The notes under the pieces are model-generated. The model had not been told where the DNA came from and did no database searches. It was given only the letters and a program-made list of their open reading frames with translations. Below, piece by piece: positions 9,016 to 17,400 of a DNA stretch of 50,488 nt (its first letter is position 1; the number at the start of each line of letters is the position of its first letter). This DNA comes from Phoenicibacter sp963592435 (GTDB taxonomy: Bacteria > Actinomycetota > Coriobacteriia > Coriobacteriales > Eggerthellaceae): positions 1-50,488 of the forward strand of contig CAVAWT010000011.1 in the NCBI GenBank assembly GCA_963592435.1, read 5' to 3'. Position numbers and translations under genes: made by a program.

Positions 9016-11919
9016 ATGACAACAATGCGTCAATGTGTTGAAAAGTTGAGTTCTGAAATTGGTGCTCGACCAGTTGGAACAGACGAAGAACAAAACGCAG
9101 CTTTCTTCATCGAAGATTCATTCAGAAGAGAAACGAACTTCGAAGTTGAACTTCAAGAATTTAATGCGACAGAAAAGCCAGAATTGGCGAGAGTTATCCC
9201 AGCAGGCTTTGTGTTGCTTGCCTCTCTTCTCGCAATTCTCATCCCCTCACTTGCAATTGTTTGGTTTTTGCTCATTGCTCTAGGTGCTGTTTTTTTTGCA
9301 TTAAATGAACTAAACATTTTCTCTCTTGCAAAGTTTTTGAAATCTGCACCAAGCCAAAATGTCATCGCTAAGCACAAGCCTGCAGGTGCGTCGCAGGGTT
9401 CTGGTCGCAATAAGAAAATAGTTTTGCTGACAAATTATGACAGCGAAAAAGTTAGAAAAGAGGAAACTTCTAATCTGTTCGTGCATTTAGGAAAAGTCAA
9501 GCTCTTTGAACTTGGCGGATGTGCACTGTCTCTTCTTGGGGCGCTGATTTCACTTTTTGCTGGAGCAAATGTTTTATGCACGATCTTTTTCGTTGTTGGA
9601 ATAGTGGCATCGGCTCTTCCAATTGCTGTGTTCGTTTTGCACACAACTGCGCAATATAACGATGGCGCCAACAACAACGCAGCCTCAGTCGCTGTCATGC
9701 TGGAGGTCGCAAAGCGCATTTCCACTGGAGTTTATGCACCAGCCGGAGAAGTGCCGGTCATACACGGTCAACGAGCAGCGGTGGAAGCTGGAGCAATTCC
9801 CGCAAACGTAAATGTTTCATGGGAATCTGAAGGAGCGTCTGAAATCCCAGCAAATTCAGTCGTTGCTGACATGCTTTTCGACAAGAGCAGAGTGAGTTCG
9901 CCTGTTCCAGCGCCAGTTCAAGAAACAGCCCCAAGCCAAGAGCAAGTTTCTCTCCAACCTCAGGCAGAGAATCCAGAAGCGCAACAATATGCATTAGACA
10001 TGCAAGGAGCGCAACCTTATGTGGCTCAAGAACAAAGTGCGCAGACAACTAATTATTATGAAGAGGCACAAGTTGCACCTTCAACACCTGAGCCAGTGGT
10101 TCAAAGAGCAAATTCAGCACCAGATTGGTTCACGCGAGGGAAAGAAAAAGCTGCAGACAAAGGAAATCAAAATGCGGCAAATGTCAGACGTTCATCGTTT
10201 GGTGATGCAATGACAGCAGCTGAGTCAAGAAATGAAGCTGCAAGAAATGGTGCAGAAGAAAAAGCATCTAACGATTTGCAGAAGAAGTTGCAAGCTATCC
10301 ACGATCAGATTGAGTCTTCTTCTAACAATGCAACAAAACAAGCTCAAACAGAAGCAAAAGTTGCGGAAAAAGTCCTTGACAACGAGATTGCAGATGTCAA
10401 CAATGTGCAACCACAGGAGAAGCCAGTTGAGTCTCCAAAGCAATCCTCAGTCCAACGGGTGCAGGTCTTGGAGACGCAGCAAGCGACGCCCGAGGCTCCA
10501 AAAAAGGAAGTGTCAGACCAGCCAAAAACGACAGACAGCAAAACTCTTCGAGAAGAAGTGCCAGCTCTGAAGCCGCTTGAGCCGGAATATGGTTTGGAAG
10601 TTGATCAAAATGAATTTTTGGATCGCAGCAAAACAGAGCCTCTTGGGAAAGTTAAAAAAGAAGTCGAGCAAGTTGACGAGCCTGCTCAGCCATCAAAAGA
10701 GGTTGCGACAGAAAAGAGACAGCCAGTGCAAAGTTCTGTTGACTTAACACCTAAAGACGAGGAGCAAGTTCAAAAGCAGGCACCACAAGTGGCAACAACG
10801 CCAGCTCCCCAACTAAAAAGGAGAGTTTCTGCGCCAGCAGAACCAGCGCCTCAAAGAAACATTACTCTCCCGTCACTGACAGGCGCTTTGGAAGCTAACA
10901 AAATAAATGAGCAGCTAAAATCAAAAAAACAAGAAGAGGAAGAACGCACGCATAATGCTCAACGGCGTTTGGGAGTGAGCCTGCCATCGCTCACGACTGA
11001 TTCTGTTGTTGACAATTCGTCGGCAAATGAGAACAAAACAGTATCAAACGTCAGCGCGTTCGGGGTTGGAGAGGCGACAGGCACCTTTGCGCCAATCACC
11101 GACGAAGACTTGGCGAGAGCTAATAAGGGCGAAGAAGACCTCTATGTCTATGACGCAGACGATGCTGAATTGCAAGCTGGCACAACTGAAAGTGGCGCTG
11201 TTGCTGGTCCTGGCTATGTAGACATTCCCGACACTCACACTGAATCTATCTTCGGCAAGCTTTTCCACAAAAAGAAGAAAGACGAAGAGTCAACATTTTC
11301 TGAGACGATTGGTGTCGATGAAAATTGGGAAGCAAGGCGAGTTGGCAAAGAGCGCGGAGACTGGTCAAGCTTTGACGATGACGATTGGAATGGCGGAGCT
11401 GTTATTTCGGGAGGAGAAACTGGGCAGCTTCCGAGGTCAGAAGAGATGAGAGACGAAATTTATAACTTCGCAACAAACGACATCGGTGCAGAAGTTTGGT
11501 GCGTTGCTCTTGGTGCGGAGTGCTCGAATCACTCAGGTTTGAACAAATTCCTCGAAGATCAAAAAGACGAATTGAAAGGCGCAAAATTCATAACCCTTGA
11601 TGCTCTTGGGGCAGGGGACCTTGCAATTGTTGAAAAGGAAGGCGTCGTCCGTCCGCAAAGTGTACCAACTAGAATGAAGCGGCACGCACGCGGAGCGTCG
11701 AAATCATGTGGTGTCTCAGTTTCTTCTGAAACAATTTGTTGGAAGGAAACAACGTCTTCGCTCCTTTCGCAAAAGGGGCATAAATATGTTCACGTTGCTG
11801 GATTTGAAGGCAAAAAGCCAGCACTGCTCTCTGACCCACATGATTCAAGTGACGCAGTGGAAGATGAGACGATGACATCGGCAGCAAAGCTTGTTATGGA
11901 GATCGTTAGATCTTTATAA
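9016..11919 (+). CDS. degenerate M28-type peptidase with a long low-complexity insertion
   Basis: This 967-residue membrane protein opens like an M28 aminopeptidase (SSEIGARPVGTDEEQNAAFFI). Two hydrophobic segments follow near residues 55-95 and two more near 165-208. The M28 core can be traced, but metal ligands are altered. The usual HYDS reads NYDS and the usual GADDN reads GANNN (residues 217-221). The usual AEE reads AEC near residue 832. The Asp of ITLDALG and a late His (DPHDSSD) remain. About 590 residues rich in Gln, Pro, Glu, Ala and Lys lie between the two core halves. I infer a catalytically dead, membrane-bound pseudopeptidase with a disordered cytosolic or extracytosolic linker; the role is unknown. 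It has its own promoter. Confidence 0.7.
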   Translation: MTTMRQCVEKLSSEIGARPVGTDEEQNAAFFIEDSFRRETNFEVELQEFNATEKPELARVIPAGFVLLASLLAILIPSLAIVWFLLIALGAVFFALNELNIFSLAKFLKSAPSQNVIAKHKPAGASQGSGRNKKIVLLTNYDSEKVRKEETSNLFVHLGKVKLFELGGCALSLLGALISLFAGANVLCTIFFVVGIVASALPIAVFVLHTTAQYNDGANNNAASVAVMLEVAKRISTGVYAPAGEVPVIHGQRAAVEAGAIPANVNVSWESEGASEIPANSVVADMLFDKSRVSSPVPAPVQETAPSQEQVSLQPQAENPEAQQYALDMQGAQPYVAQEQSAQTTNYYEEAQVAPSTPEPVVQRANSAPDWFTRGKEKAADKGNQNAANVRRSSFGDAMTAAESRNEAARNGAEEKASNDLQKKLQAIHDQIESSSNNATKQAQTEAKVAEKVLDNEIADVNNVQPQEKPVESPKQSSVQRVQVLETQQATPEAPKKEVSDQPKTTDSKTLREEVPALKPLEPEYGLEVDQNEFLDRSKTEPLGKVKKEVEQVDEPAQPSKEVATEKRQPVQSSVDLTPKDEEQVQKQAPQVATTPAPQLKRRVSAPAEPAPQRNITLPSLTGALEANKINEQLKSKKQEEEERTHNAQRRLGVSLPSLTTDSVVDNSSANENKTVSNVSAFGVGEATGTFAPITDEDLARANKGEEDLYVYDADDAELQAGTTESGAVAGPGYVDIPDTHTESIFGKLFHKKKKDEESTFSETIGVDENWEARRVGKERGDWSSFDDDDWNGGAVISGGETGQLPRSEEMRDEIYNFATNDIGAEVWCVALGAECSNHSGLNKFLEDQKDELKGAKFITLDALGAGDLAIVEKEGVVRPQSVPTRMKRHARGASKSCGVSVSSETICWKETTSSLLSQKGHKYVHVAGFEGKKPALLSDPHDSSDAVEDETMTSAAKLVMEIVRSL

Positions 11920-12020
11920 GGTGTCTGCGTAAGCTTTAAAAGTTGCATTTTGAACTAACTTTATAAAAAAATTGATAAAAGTTTATTAGATTTCCATTTT
12001 TAGTGGTAAAATTTATGACT

Positions 12021-12051
12021 GCTAAAAAGAGCCCCGTAATCTGTTTTTAGC
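12021..12051 (+). promoter_or_regulatory. leader hairpin upstream of rplM (candidate r-protein autoregulatory site)
   Basis: GCTAAAAA (12021-12028) pairs perfectly with TTTTTAGC (12044-12051), leaving a 15-base loop that contains AGCCCCGTAATC. The hairpin lies 23 bases before the rplM start. Ribosomal protein leaders with an apical G/C-rich loop are known for the L13-S9 operon in Gram-positive bacteria; assignment to that class is inference. Confidence 0.5.
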
Positions 12052-12074
12052 AAGCAATTAACGAAAGGTAAAAG

Positions 12075-12509
12075 ATGAAAACTTATAGTGCAAAACCAGG
12101 AGAGGTTGAGCGTAAGTGGGTGTTGGTTGACGCTGAAGGTCAAACACTTGGTCGTTTGGCAAGTGCAGTTGCAAACATCCTCCGTGGCAAAAACAAGCCA
12201 CAGTTCACACCTCACGTTGACACAGGCGACTTTGTTGTTGTCATCAATGCGGAGAAGGTCCAGGTCTCTGGCAAGAAGATGACAGACAAGGTTTATGGTC
12301 ATCACACAGGTCATCCTGGTGGATTGAAGCAGGAAACACTCAAGACTGCCCTCGAAAAGCATCCAGAGAGAGTTATTGAGAAAGCAGTCAAGGGCATGTT
12401 GCCAAAAACGACACTTGGTCGCAAACAAGGATTGAAGTTGAAGGTTTATGCTGGTCCTGAGCATCCACACAAAGCTCAGAACCCTGTAAAGATCGAACTG
12501 GAGGGCTAA
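12075..12509 (+). CDS. rplM: 50S ribosomal protein L13
   Basis: This 144-residue protein matches L13 over its full length: the start MKTYSAKPGEVERKWVLVDAEGQTLGRLAS, the NAEKVQVSGKKM segment, the YGHHTGHPGGLK turn and the C-terminal LKVYAGPEHPHKAQNP. L13 binds 23S rRNA early in large-subunit assembly. AAAGG precedes the ATG by seven bases. rpsI follows after 7 bases, the usual L13-S9 pair, and the stem-loop in the leader may mediate feedback control. Confidence 0.99.
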   Translation: MKTYSAKPGEVERKWVLVDAEGQTLGRLASAVANILRGKNKPQFTPHVDTGDFVVVINAEKVQVSGKKMTDKVYGHHTGHPGGLKQETLKTALEKHPERVIEKAVKGMLPKTTLGRKQGLKLKVYAGPEHPHKAQNPVKIELEG

Positions 12510-12516
12510 GAGTAAT

Positions 12517-12924
12517 ATGGCAACAAAAAATGATAATGCAGAAGCAAAGTATTATGGAACTGGCAGAAGAAAAAATGCCATCGCTCGCGTCACAATCGTT
12601 CCAGGAAGCGGAAAAGTGACATTGAACGGTCGCGAGGGTGCAGAATATTTCGGAAGCCAAGCGCTTTTAAATGCTGCAATTGCACCTTTTAAGACAACAA
12701 ACACTGAAGGTCATTTCGACGTCGTTGCAAGGATGACAGGTGGTGGTGTTTCAGGGCAAAGCGGTGCACTCAGGCTTGGAATTGCTCGCGCGCTCCTCGA
12801 AGCTGGGGATTACCGTGCAGATTTGAAAAAAGCAGGATTTTTGACTCGTGACGCTCGTGTTGTTGAGAGAAAGAAATACGGTCTCAAAAAAGCACGCAAA
12901 CGCTCGCAGTTCTCAAAGCGCTAA
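12517..12924 (+). CDS. rpsI: 30S ribosomal protein S9
   Basis: This 135-residue S9 has the family features: YYGTGRRKNAIARV near residues 11-24, the GGGVSGQSGALRLGIARAL segment, and the basic C-terminal tail KKYGLKKARKRSQFSKR, which reaches the P-site tRNA. It follows rplM by 7 bases, so the two are co-transcribed. A strong terminator lies 20-55 bases downstream. Confidence 0.99.
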   Translation: MATKNDNAEAKYYGTGRRKNAIARVTIVPGSGKVTLNGREGAEYFGSQALLNAAIAPFKTTNTEGHFDVVARMTGGGVSGQSGALRLGIARALLEAGDYRADLKKAGFLTRDARVVERKKYGLKKARKRSQFSKR

Positions 12925-12946
12925 TCACAAAGAATTTGCGATTACC

Positions 12947-12980
12947 AAAAGCCTCAGAATTTTTCTGGGGCTTTTTTTAT
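12947..12980 (+). terminator. intrinsic terminator after rpsI
   Basis: AAAGCCTCAG and CTGGGGCTTT form a stem with one G-U pair around a short A/T loop, followed by a T-run. It closes the rplM-rpsI operon. Confidence 0.9.
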
Positions 12981-13104
12981 TTGAAGTTGACGAGTTCTTG
13001 TCAAGAGTTCGAAGCGTAGTCGATCAAATGGGAGAAAATCTGTTATTTTTGATGTTAAGCTTTAAAAAATCAACAATGATGAAATCTAAACGCAATGGTT
13101 TTGA

Positions 13105-13146
13105 CATTTAAATTTAACATTATCCTCGTCATTTAAATTTAACATT
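13105..13146 (+). repeat. 17-base direct repeat upstream of the glutamine synthetase gene
   Basis: CATTTAAATTTAACATT occurs twice, at 13105-13121 and 13130-13146, with a 25-base period (about 2.4 helical turns). It lies 65-106 bases before the start codon of the type III glutamine synthetase. The spacing and place suggest paired sites for a nitrogen regulator; which one is unknown. Confidence 0.7.
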
Positions 13147-13210
13147 TCAAAACTTTTGAGGATGATAAAATTAAGTTGATTTAAACCTTTCAACTTCAAG
13201 GAGGTAATCC

Positions 13211-15301
13211 ATGAGCAAAGTCGAAGAAATGTTCGGAAGCATGGTGTTTAACAGACACACAATGCAGGAATATCTGCCATCTTCCACCTACAAATCGCTG
13301 ATAAAGACCATCGATGATGGCGAGCCTTTGAACGAGGACTTGGCGAATGTGGTGGCGCATTCCATGAAGGAGTGGGCGATTGAAAAAGGTGCCACACACT
13401 ACACACATTGGTTTCAGCCACTAAGTGGAATAACGAGTGAGAAGCACGACAGCTTCATCGACCCAGTGGATGACAGCCACGTTATCATGAGTTTCTCAGG
13501 CAAAGCACTCATACAAGGCGAGCCTGACGCGTCGAGTTTCCCAAACGGCGGGCTTCGTGCCACTTTTGAGGCGAGGGGCTACACTGCATGGGACCCAACA
13601 TCATACGCTTTCATCAAAGATGAGGTTCTTTGCATTCCAACGGCGTTTTGCTCCTACAACGGAGAGGCGCTTGATAAGAAAACGCCACTTCTCCGTAGCA
13701 ATAAAGCGCTTTCAACGCAGGTCAAACGCGTTATGAAACTTTTCGGTGAAGAGGTAAAGCACGTTGTTCCGACGCTCGGTGCCGAGCAAGAATATTTCCT
13801 AATCTCCGAAAAGGATTACGAGAAAAGACAGGATTTGATCCTGTGTGGTCGAACACTTTTCGGCTATTCTCCTTGCAAGGGTCAGGAATTGGAGGAACAC
13901 TACTTCGGTGCAATTCGCCCAACTGTGAACGAGTTCATGAAGGAGCTCGACGACGAGTTGTGGAAACTCGGTATTCCTGCGCTAACTAAGCACAACGAAG
14001 TTGCGCCATGCCAACATGAGTTGGCGCCAATGTTTACCAACGTTAACAGAGCGGTTGACCAGAATTTGCTCACGATGGAAAAAATGCGCTTGTTGGCGAG
14101 CCGTCACGGGCTTGTGTGTTTGGAGAACGAAAAGCCATTTGACCACATTAACGGTTCAGGTAAGCACAACAATTGGTCCATTTCTGTTGATGGGAAAAAC
14201 TTGCTTGATCCTGGCGATGACCCAATAGAAAACGCTCGCTTCATCGTGATTTTAACTTGCATTATTCGCGCGGTTGACGAATATCAAGACTTGCTTCGCA
14301 TGACGACAGCGAACGCGGGCAATGACCACCGCCTTGGTGGTGACGAAGCGCCACCTAGCATCATCTCCATGTTCTTGGGCGACGAAATTAACCGTGTTGT
14401 GCAAGCAATTATTGAAGGGGTCGACTACCATTCCGATGTCAACAACAAGATGGACCTGGGCGTGGAAACCCTGCCGAACTTCGAGCAAGACAACACCGAC
14501 AGAAATCGCACCAGCCCATTTGCGTTCACAGGCAACAAGTTCGAGTTCAGGATGCCTGGTTCCTCACAAAACTTAAGCGACACAAACATGGTGCTCAACG
14601 TGGCAATGGCAAGCTCACTCTGCAAATTTGCAGATGACTTGGAAGGCAAAACTGGAGAGGAGTTCTCGGAAGCCAGCAAAAAATGGGTGCGCGACACGCT
14701 GAAGAAACATGCGCGCATCATCTTTAATGGCGATGGCTATTCCGATGAATGGGTGGCAGAAGCCAAACGTCGCGGTCTTTCCAACTTGAAAAACACAGCA
14801 GAAGCTCTCCCTGCATTTGTTAGTGAGAAGTCCTATGCTCTCTTCGATAAATTCAACGTGTTGAGCAAAGATGAGGTGGATTGCCGTTACAACGTCAAGC
14901 TTGAGAAATACAACAAAACGCTCAACATCGAGTGTCGCACGATGAAACGACTTGTGCGTCGTGACTATTTGCCAGCGATTGAAGGCTATGCCGCAGAGTT
15001 GGCCGACAACATCTGCTCAGTTGAAAGTGTTATTGGCGAAGGCAAGGCCAGCGGACAGAGAAAGCGTCTTGAACAAATTTGCGAGGGTGCGCATAAAATC
15101 CATGAGCTTTGCGACAAGTTGCATGCTTTGCACTATGAGGCTCGCGATTTAGGCGATCCACAAGCGACAGCAAACGCCTATGCAGAAAACGTGATTCCTG
15201 TGATGGCCGAGCTTCGCCACTGGGTCGATTTCATTGAAACCATCACCGAGCGCAAACATTGGCCGTGCCCGGCTTATAATGAAATACTGTTTTATTGTTA
15301 A
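13211..15301 (+). CDS. glnN: type III glutamine synthetase (GlnN)
   Basis: This 696-residue enzyme makes glutamine from glutamate, ammonia and ATP. The length (about 700 rather than 450 residues) and sequence (THYTHWFQPLSG, TFEARGYTAWDPTSYAFI, PTLGAEQEYFLI, and the HNEVAPCQHELAP and NDHRLGGDEAPPSIISMFLG segments) identify the type III class found in anaerobes and Bacteroides. The ATG at 13211 has AAGGAGGT six bases upstream. Two 17-base direct repeats precede it. With amtB-glnK at 32-33.7 kb it completes an ammonium-assimilation set. ilvE follows 18 bases later. Confidence 0.97.
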   Translation: MSKVEEMFGSMVFNRHTMQEYLPSSTYKSLIKTIDDGEPLNEDLANVVAHSMKEWAIEKGATHYTHWFQPLSGITSEKHDSFIDPVDDSHVIMSFSGKALIQGEPDASSFPNGGLRATFEARGYTAWDPTSYAFIKDEVLCIPTAFCSYNGEALDKKTPLLRSNKALSTQVKRVMKLFGEEVKHVVPTLGAEQEYFLISEKDYEKRQDLILCGRTLFGYSPCKGQELEEHYFGAIRPTVNEFMKELDDELWKLGIPALTKHNEVAPCQHELAPMFTNVNRAVDQNLLTMEKMRLLASRHGLVCLENEKPFDHINGSGKHNNWSISVDGKNLLDPGDDPIENARFIVILTCIIRAVDEYQDLLRMTTANAGNDHRLGGDEAPPSIISMFLGDEINRVVQAIIEGVDYHSDVNNKMDLGVETLPNFEQDNTDRNRTSPFAFTGNKFEFRMPGSSQNLSDTNMVLNVAMASSLCKFADDLEGKTGEEFSEASKKWVRDTLKKHARIIFNGDGYSDEWVAEAKRRGLSNLKNTAEALPAFVSEKSYALFDKFNVLSKDEVDCRYNVKLEKYNKTLNIECRTMKRLVRRDYLPAIEGYAAELADNICSVESVIGEGKASGQRKRLEQICEGAHKIHELCDKLHALHYEARDLGDPQATANAYAENVIPVMAELRHWVDFIETITERKHWPCPAYNEILFYC

Positions 15302-15319
15302 GCGTGGAAAGGATTTAAG

Positions 15320-16249
15320 ATGGCAGCTTTGCCAGAGCAAGAATACATTTGGAAAAACGGAGAGATGATTAAATGGGCGGATGCCACAACGCATGTGCTT
15401 TCGCATTCGCTTCATTATGGCAGTGGTGTTTTTGAGGGTTTGCGCCTCTATAAAGACCCAGATTCTGACCGCTCAATGGTGTTTCGCTTGCGTGATCACA
15501 TGGTGCGTCTTCACAACAGCGCAAAAATTGCAAAGATGGACTTGTCTTTTTCGGTAGATGAGCTCGTCGATGCGACGATTGAAACGTGCCGAGTGAACGG
15601 ACTTAAAAGTGCATACGTTCGCCCGCTTGTCTATCGTGGTTATGGCACGATGGGCGTTGATCCAACAGGCTCGCCGACCGATGTTATCATCGCGGCGTGG
15701 CCTTGGGAAGCATACCTCGGTGACGAAGCCTTGGCTAAGGGCATCAAGATGGGAACGTCTTCTTGGCGACAGCGTTCAACAAACGCCATTCCGCCAGCAG
15801 TGAAGGCAACGGCGAGCTACTTTAACAGCCTGCTTGCGAAGCTGGAAGCCAAGGAGCATGGTTATGAAGAAGCTGTCATGCTTAACGAGGCTGGAAAGGT
15901 TTGCGAAGGCACAGGCGAGAACCTTTTCATCGTGAAAAATGGCGTGCTGAAAACGCCGCCCACTTCAGACGGACTTTTGGAGGGTATAACTCGCGACAGC
16001 ATCATCCAAGTCGCGAAGGACCTTGACATTCCGTTTGAGTTTTCTTCACTTGTGCGAAGCGATCTCTACACAGCAGACGAGGTGTTTTTGAGTGGCAGTG
16101 CGGCAGAACTCACTCCTGTTGCAGAAATTGATGGGATCAAAATTGGCGATGGCGCTCGTGGACCAGTTACAGAAAAGCTTCAGAAGCAATTCTTTGAAGT
16201 TTTGTGGGGACACGTCAAAGCTCATGCAGATTGGAACTTTGATATATAA
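15320..16249 (+). CDS. ilvE: branched-chain amino acid aminotransferase (class IV)
   Basis: This 309-residue PLP enzyme of fold type IV transfers the amino group between glutamate and branched-chain 2-oxo acids. It has HSLHYGSGVFEGLRLY at residues 29-44, the RPLVYRGYG loop, the Schiff-base Lys162 in AVKATASYFNS, and EGTGENLFIVK. The ATG at 15320 follows AAAGGA. It is 18 bases downstream of the glutamine synthetase gene. The pair couples ammonia capture to amino-group transfer, and shared transcription is likely. The class also includes D-alanine transaminase, but sequence and length favour IlvE. Confidence 0.92.
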   Translation: MAALPEQEYIWKNGEMIKWADATTHVLSHSLHYGSGVFEGLRLYKDPDSDRSMVFRLRDHMVRLHNSAKIAKMDLSFSVDELVDATIETCRVNGLKSAYVRPLVYRGYGTMGVDPTGSPTDVIIAAWPWEAYLGDEALAKGIKMGTSSWRQRSTNAIPPAVKATASYFNSLLAKLEAKEHGYEEAVMLNEAGKVCEGTGENLFIVKNGVLKTPPTSDGLLEGITRDSIIQVAKDLDIPFEFSSLVRSDLYTADEVFLSGSAAELTPVAEIDGIKIGDGARGPVTEKLQKQFFEVLWGHVKAHADWNFDI

Positions 16250-16279
16250 TTTTGACATATAAGTCACTATAAGGTAATT

Positions 16280-16561
16280 TTGAACGAGTTAGATTCACAA
16301 ACGAAAGAACTAGTCAAACTCCTCGTCATGGCAGATGATGAGGAGTTTGTTTCTGATCTTCTGCAAGATTTGTTCACAACAAGAGAGATTCGTGATTTGG
16401 CTTCAAGGTTGCAGGTTGCAAAAATGCTTGATAGTGGGATGTCCTATTCCGAGATTGAGAAAAAGACAAATGTTTCAGCAACAACGATAGCCAGAGTTTC
16501 AAAATGTTTGTCTCAAGGCTCTGGTGGCTATCGCAAAGCCTTGGAGATTCTGTCTTCTTAA
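16280..16561 (+). CDS. TrpR-like YerC/YecD-family transcriptional regulator
   Basis: This 93-residue helical DNA-binding protein shows the TrpR/YerC pattern: LLQDLFTTREIRDLASRLQVAKML followed by the helix-turn-helix YSEIEKKTNVSATTIARVSKCL. Relatives are found next to amino-acid and nucleotide genes in Gram-positive bacteria; the target here is unknown. The start is TTG at 16280, with AAGGT upstream. Its stop codon overlaps the end of the convergent comF gene by four bases. Confidence 0.88.
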   Translation: MNELDSQTKELVKLLVMADDEEFVSDLLQDLFTTREIRDLASRLQVAKMLDSGMSYSEIEKKTNVSATTIARVSKCLSQGSGGYRKALEILSS

Positions 16562-17289
16562 TTCATAACTCTCGCAAAAGTGAGACCCCAAATTGTTGAG
16601 AAGCCTGCTTTTCTCAATGCGGAGCTTGCGCTATAAATTGTTGCTCCAGTTGTGCAAACATCATCGATTATCAAAACGGGTCTTTTAAAAGAGTTATTCG
16701 GAATGCGTTTTGGCACCAAGACACGCTTCATGTTGGCAATGCGCTCTTTTCTTGTTAGTGTCCGTTGATCTGTTGATCCTGGGGTTTCAAACAGACTGGC
16801 ATAATTTAGGTTAGTCTTTTTACAAAGTTCTCTTGCAATCAGTTCCATGTGATTAAAGCCACGCCTGCGAACAGCTTCTTTTGTGGGTGGAATGAATGTG
16901 ACAACAGCATTCTCCTTGATCCATGCAGGTTCGACATATCTCGCCATCACGCACGCGATTTCACTTGCAAGGCGAAGCTCGCTTCCATCTTTAAATGCGG
17001 TAACAACCCTTCTTGCGTCTTCGTTTAAGACGACACAATGGCGAAGCTCATTGAGAGGAAAACTTTCACAATTGTTTAGCTCCAACATGATGTCATTGCA
17101 TTCGCTACATTGAGTTGAACCTCCAAATGCCCCACATTGCTTACATGATTTATTTGAGTCAACATATCTAAGACCACGCTTGCACTTTTGACAAAGGACT
17201 TCGCCAGGAGCGTCACAAACCGCGCAGCGCGTTGGCCAAAGTAACTCTTTTGCAATCTCAGATGTTGTGTGCAACAGACTCATATTCAA
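16558..17289 (-). CDS. comF: ComF family phosphoribosyltransferase-like protein
   Basis: This 243-residue protein is of the ComF type. ComF is required for DNA uptake during natural competence in firmicutes, although many homologues have unknown roles. It has an N-terminal zinc-finger region with four CxxC pairs (CAVC, CQKC, CKQC, CSEC) in residues 22-65 and a C-terminal phosphoribosyltransferase domain with VLIIDDVCTTGAT near residue 208. The start at 17289 has no clear ribosome binding site. It is convergent with yerC and stands alone on its strand. No other competence gene is in the window. Confidence 0.93.
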   Translation of the reverse strand: MNMSLLHTTSEIAKELLWPTRCAVCDAPGEVLCQKCKRGLRYVDSNKSCKQCGAFGGSTQCSECNDIMLELNNCESFPLNELRHCVVLNEDARRVVTAFKDGSELRLASEIACVMARYVEPAWIKENAVVTFIPPTKEAVRRRGFNHMELIARELCKKTNLNYASLFETPGSTDQRTLTRKERIANMKRVLVPKRIPNNSFKRPVLIIDDVCTTGATIYSASSALRKAGFSTIWGLTFARVMN

Positions 17290-17400
17290 AAGAATATCAC
17301 GTTGTGTTTGCGTTGTGCTTTAGTTAATTATGATAGGACTAAGAACACGTTATTTGTGGTAGAATAAGCGTAATGTTTCGCACGATAAGAAGAGGTAAAC

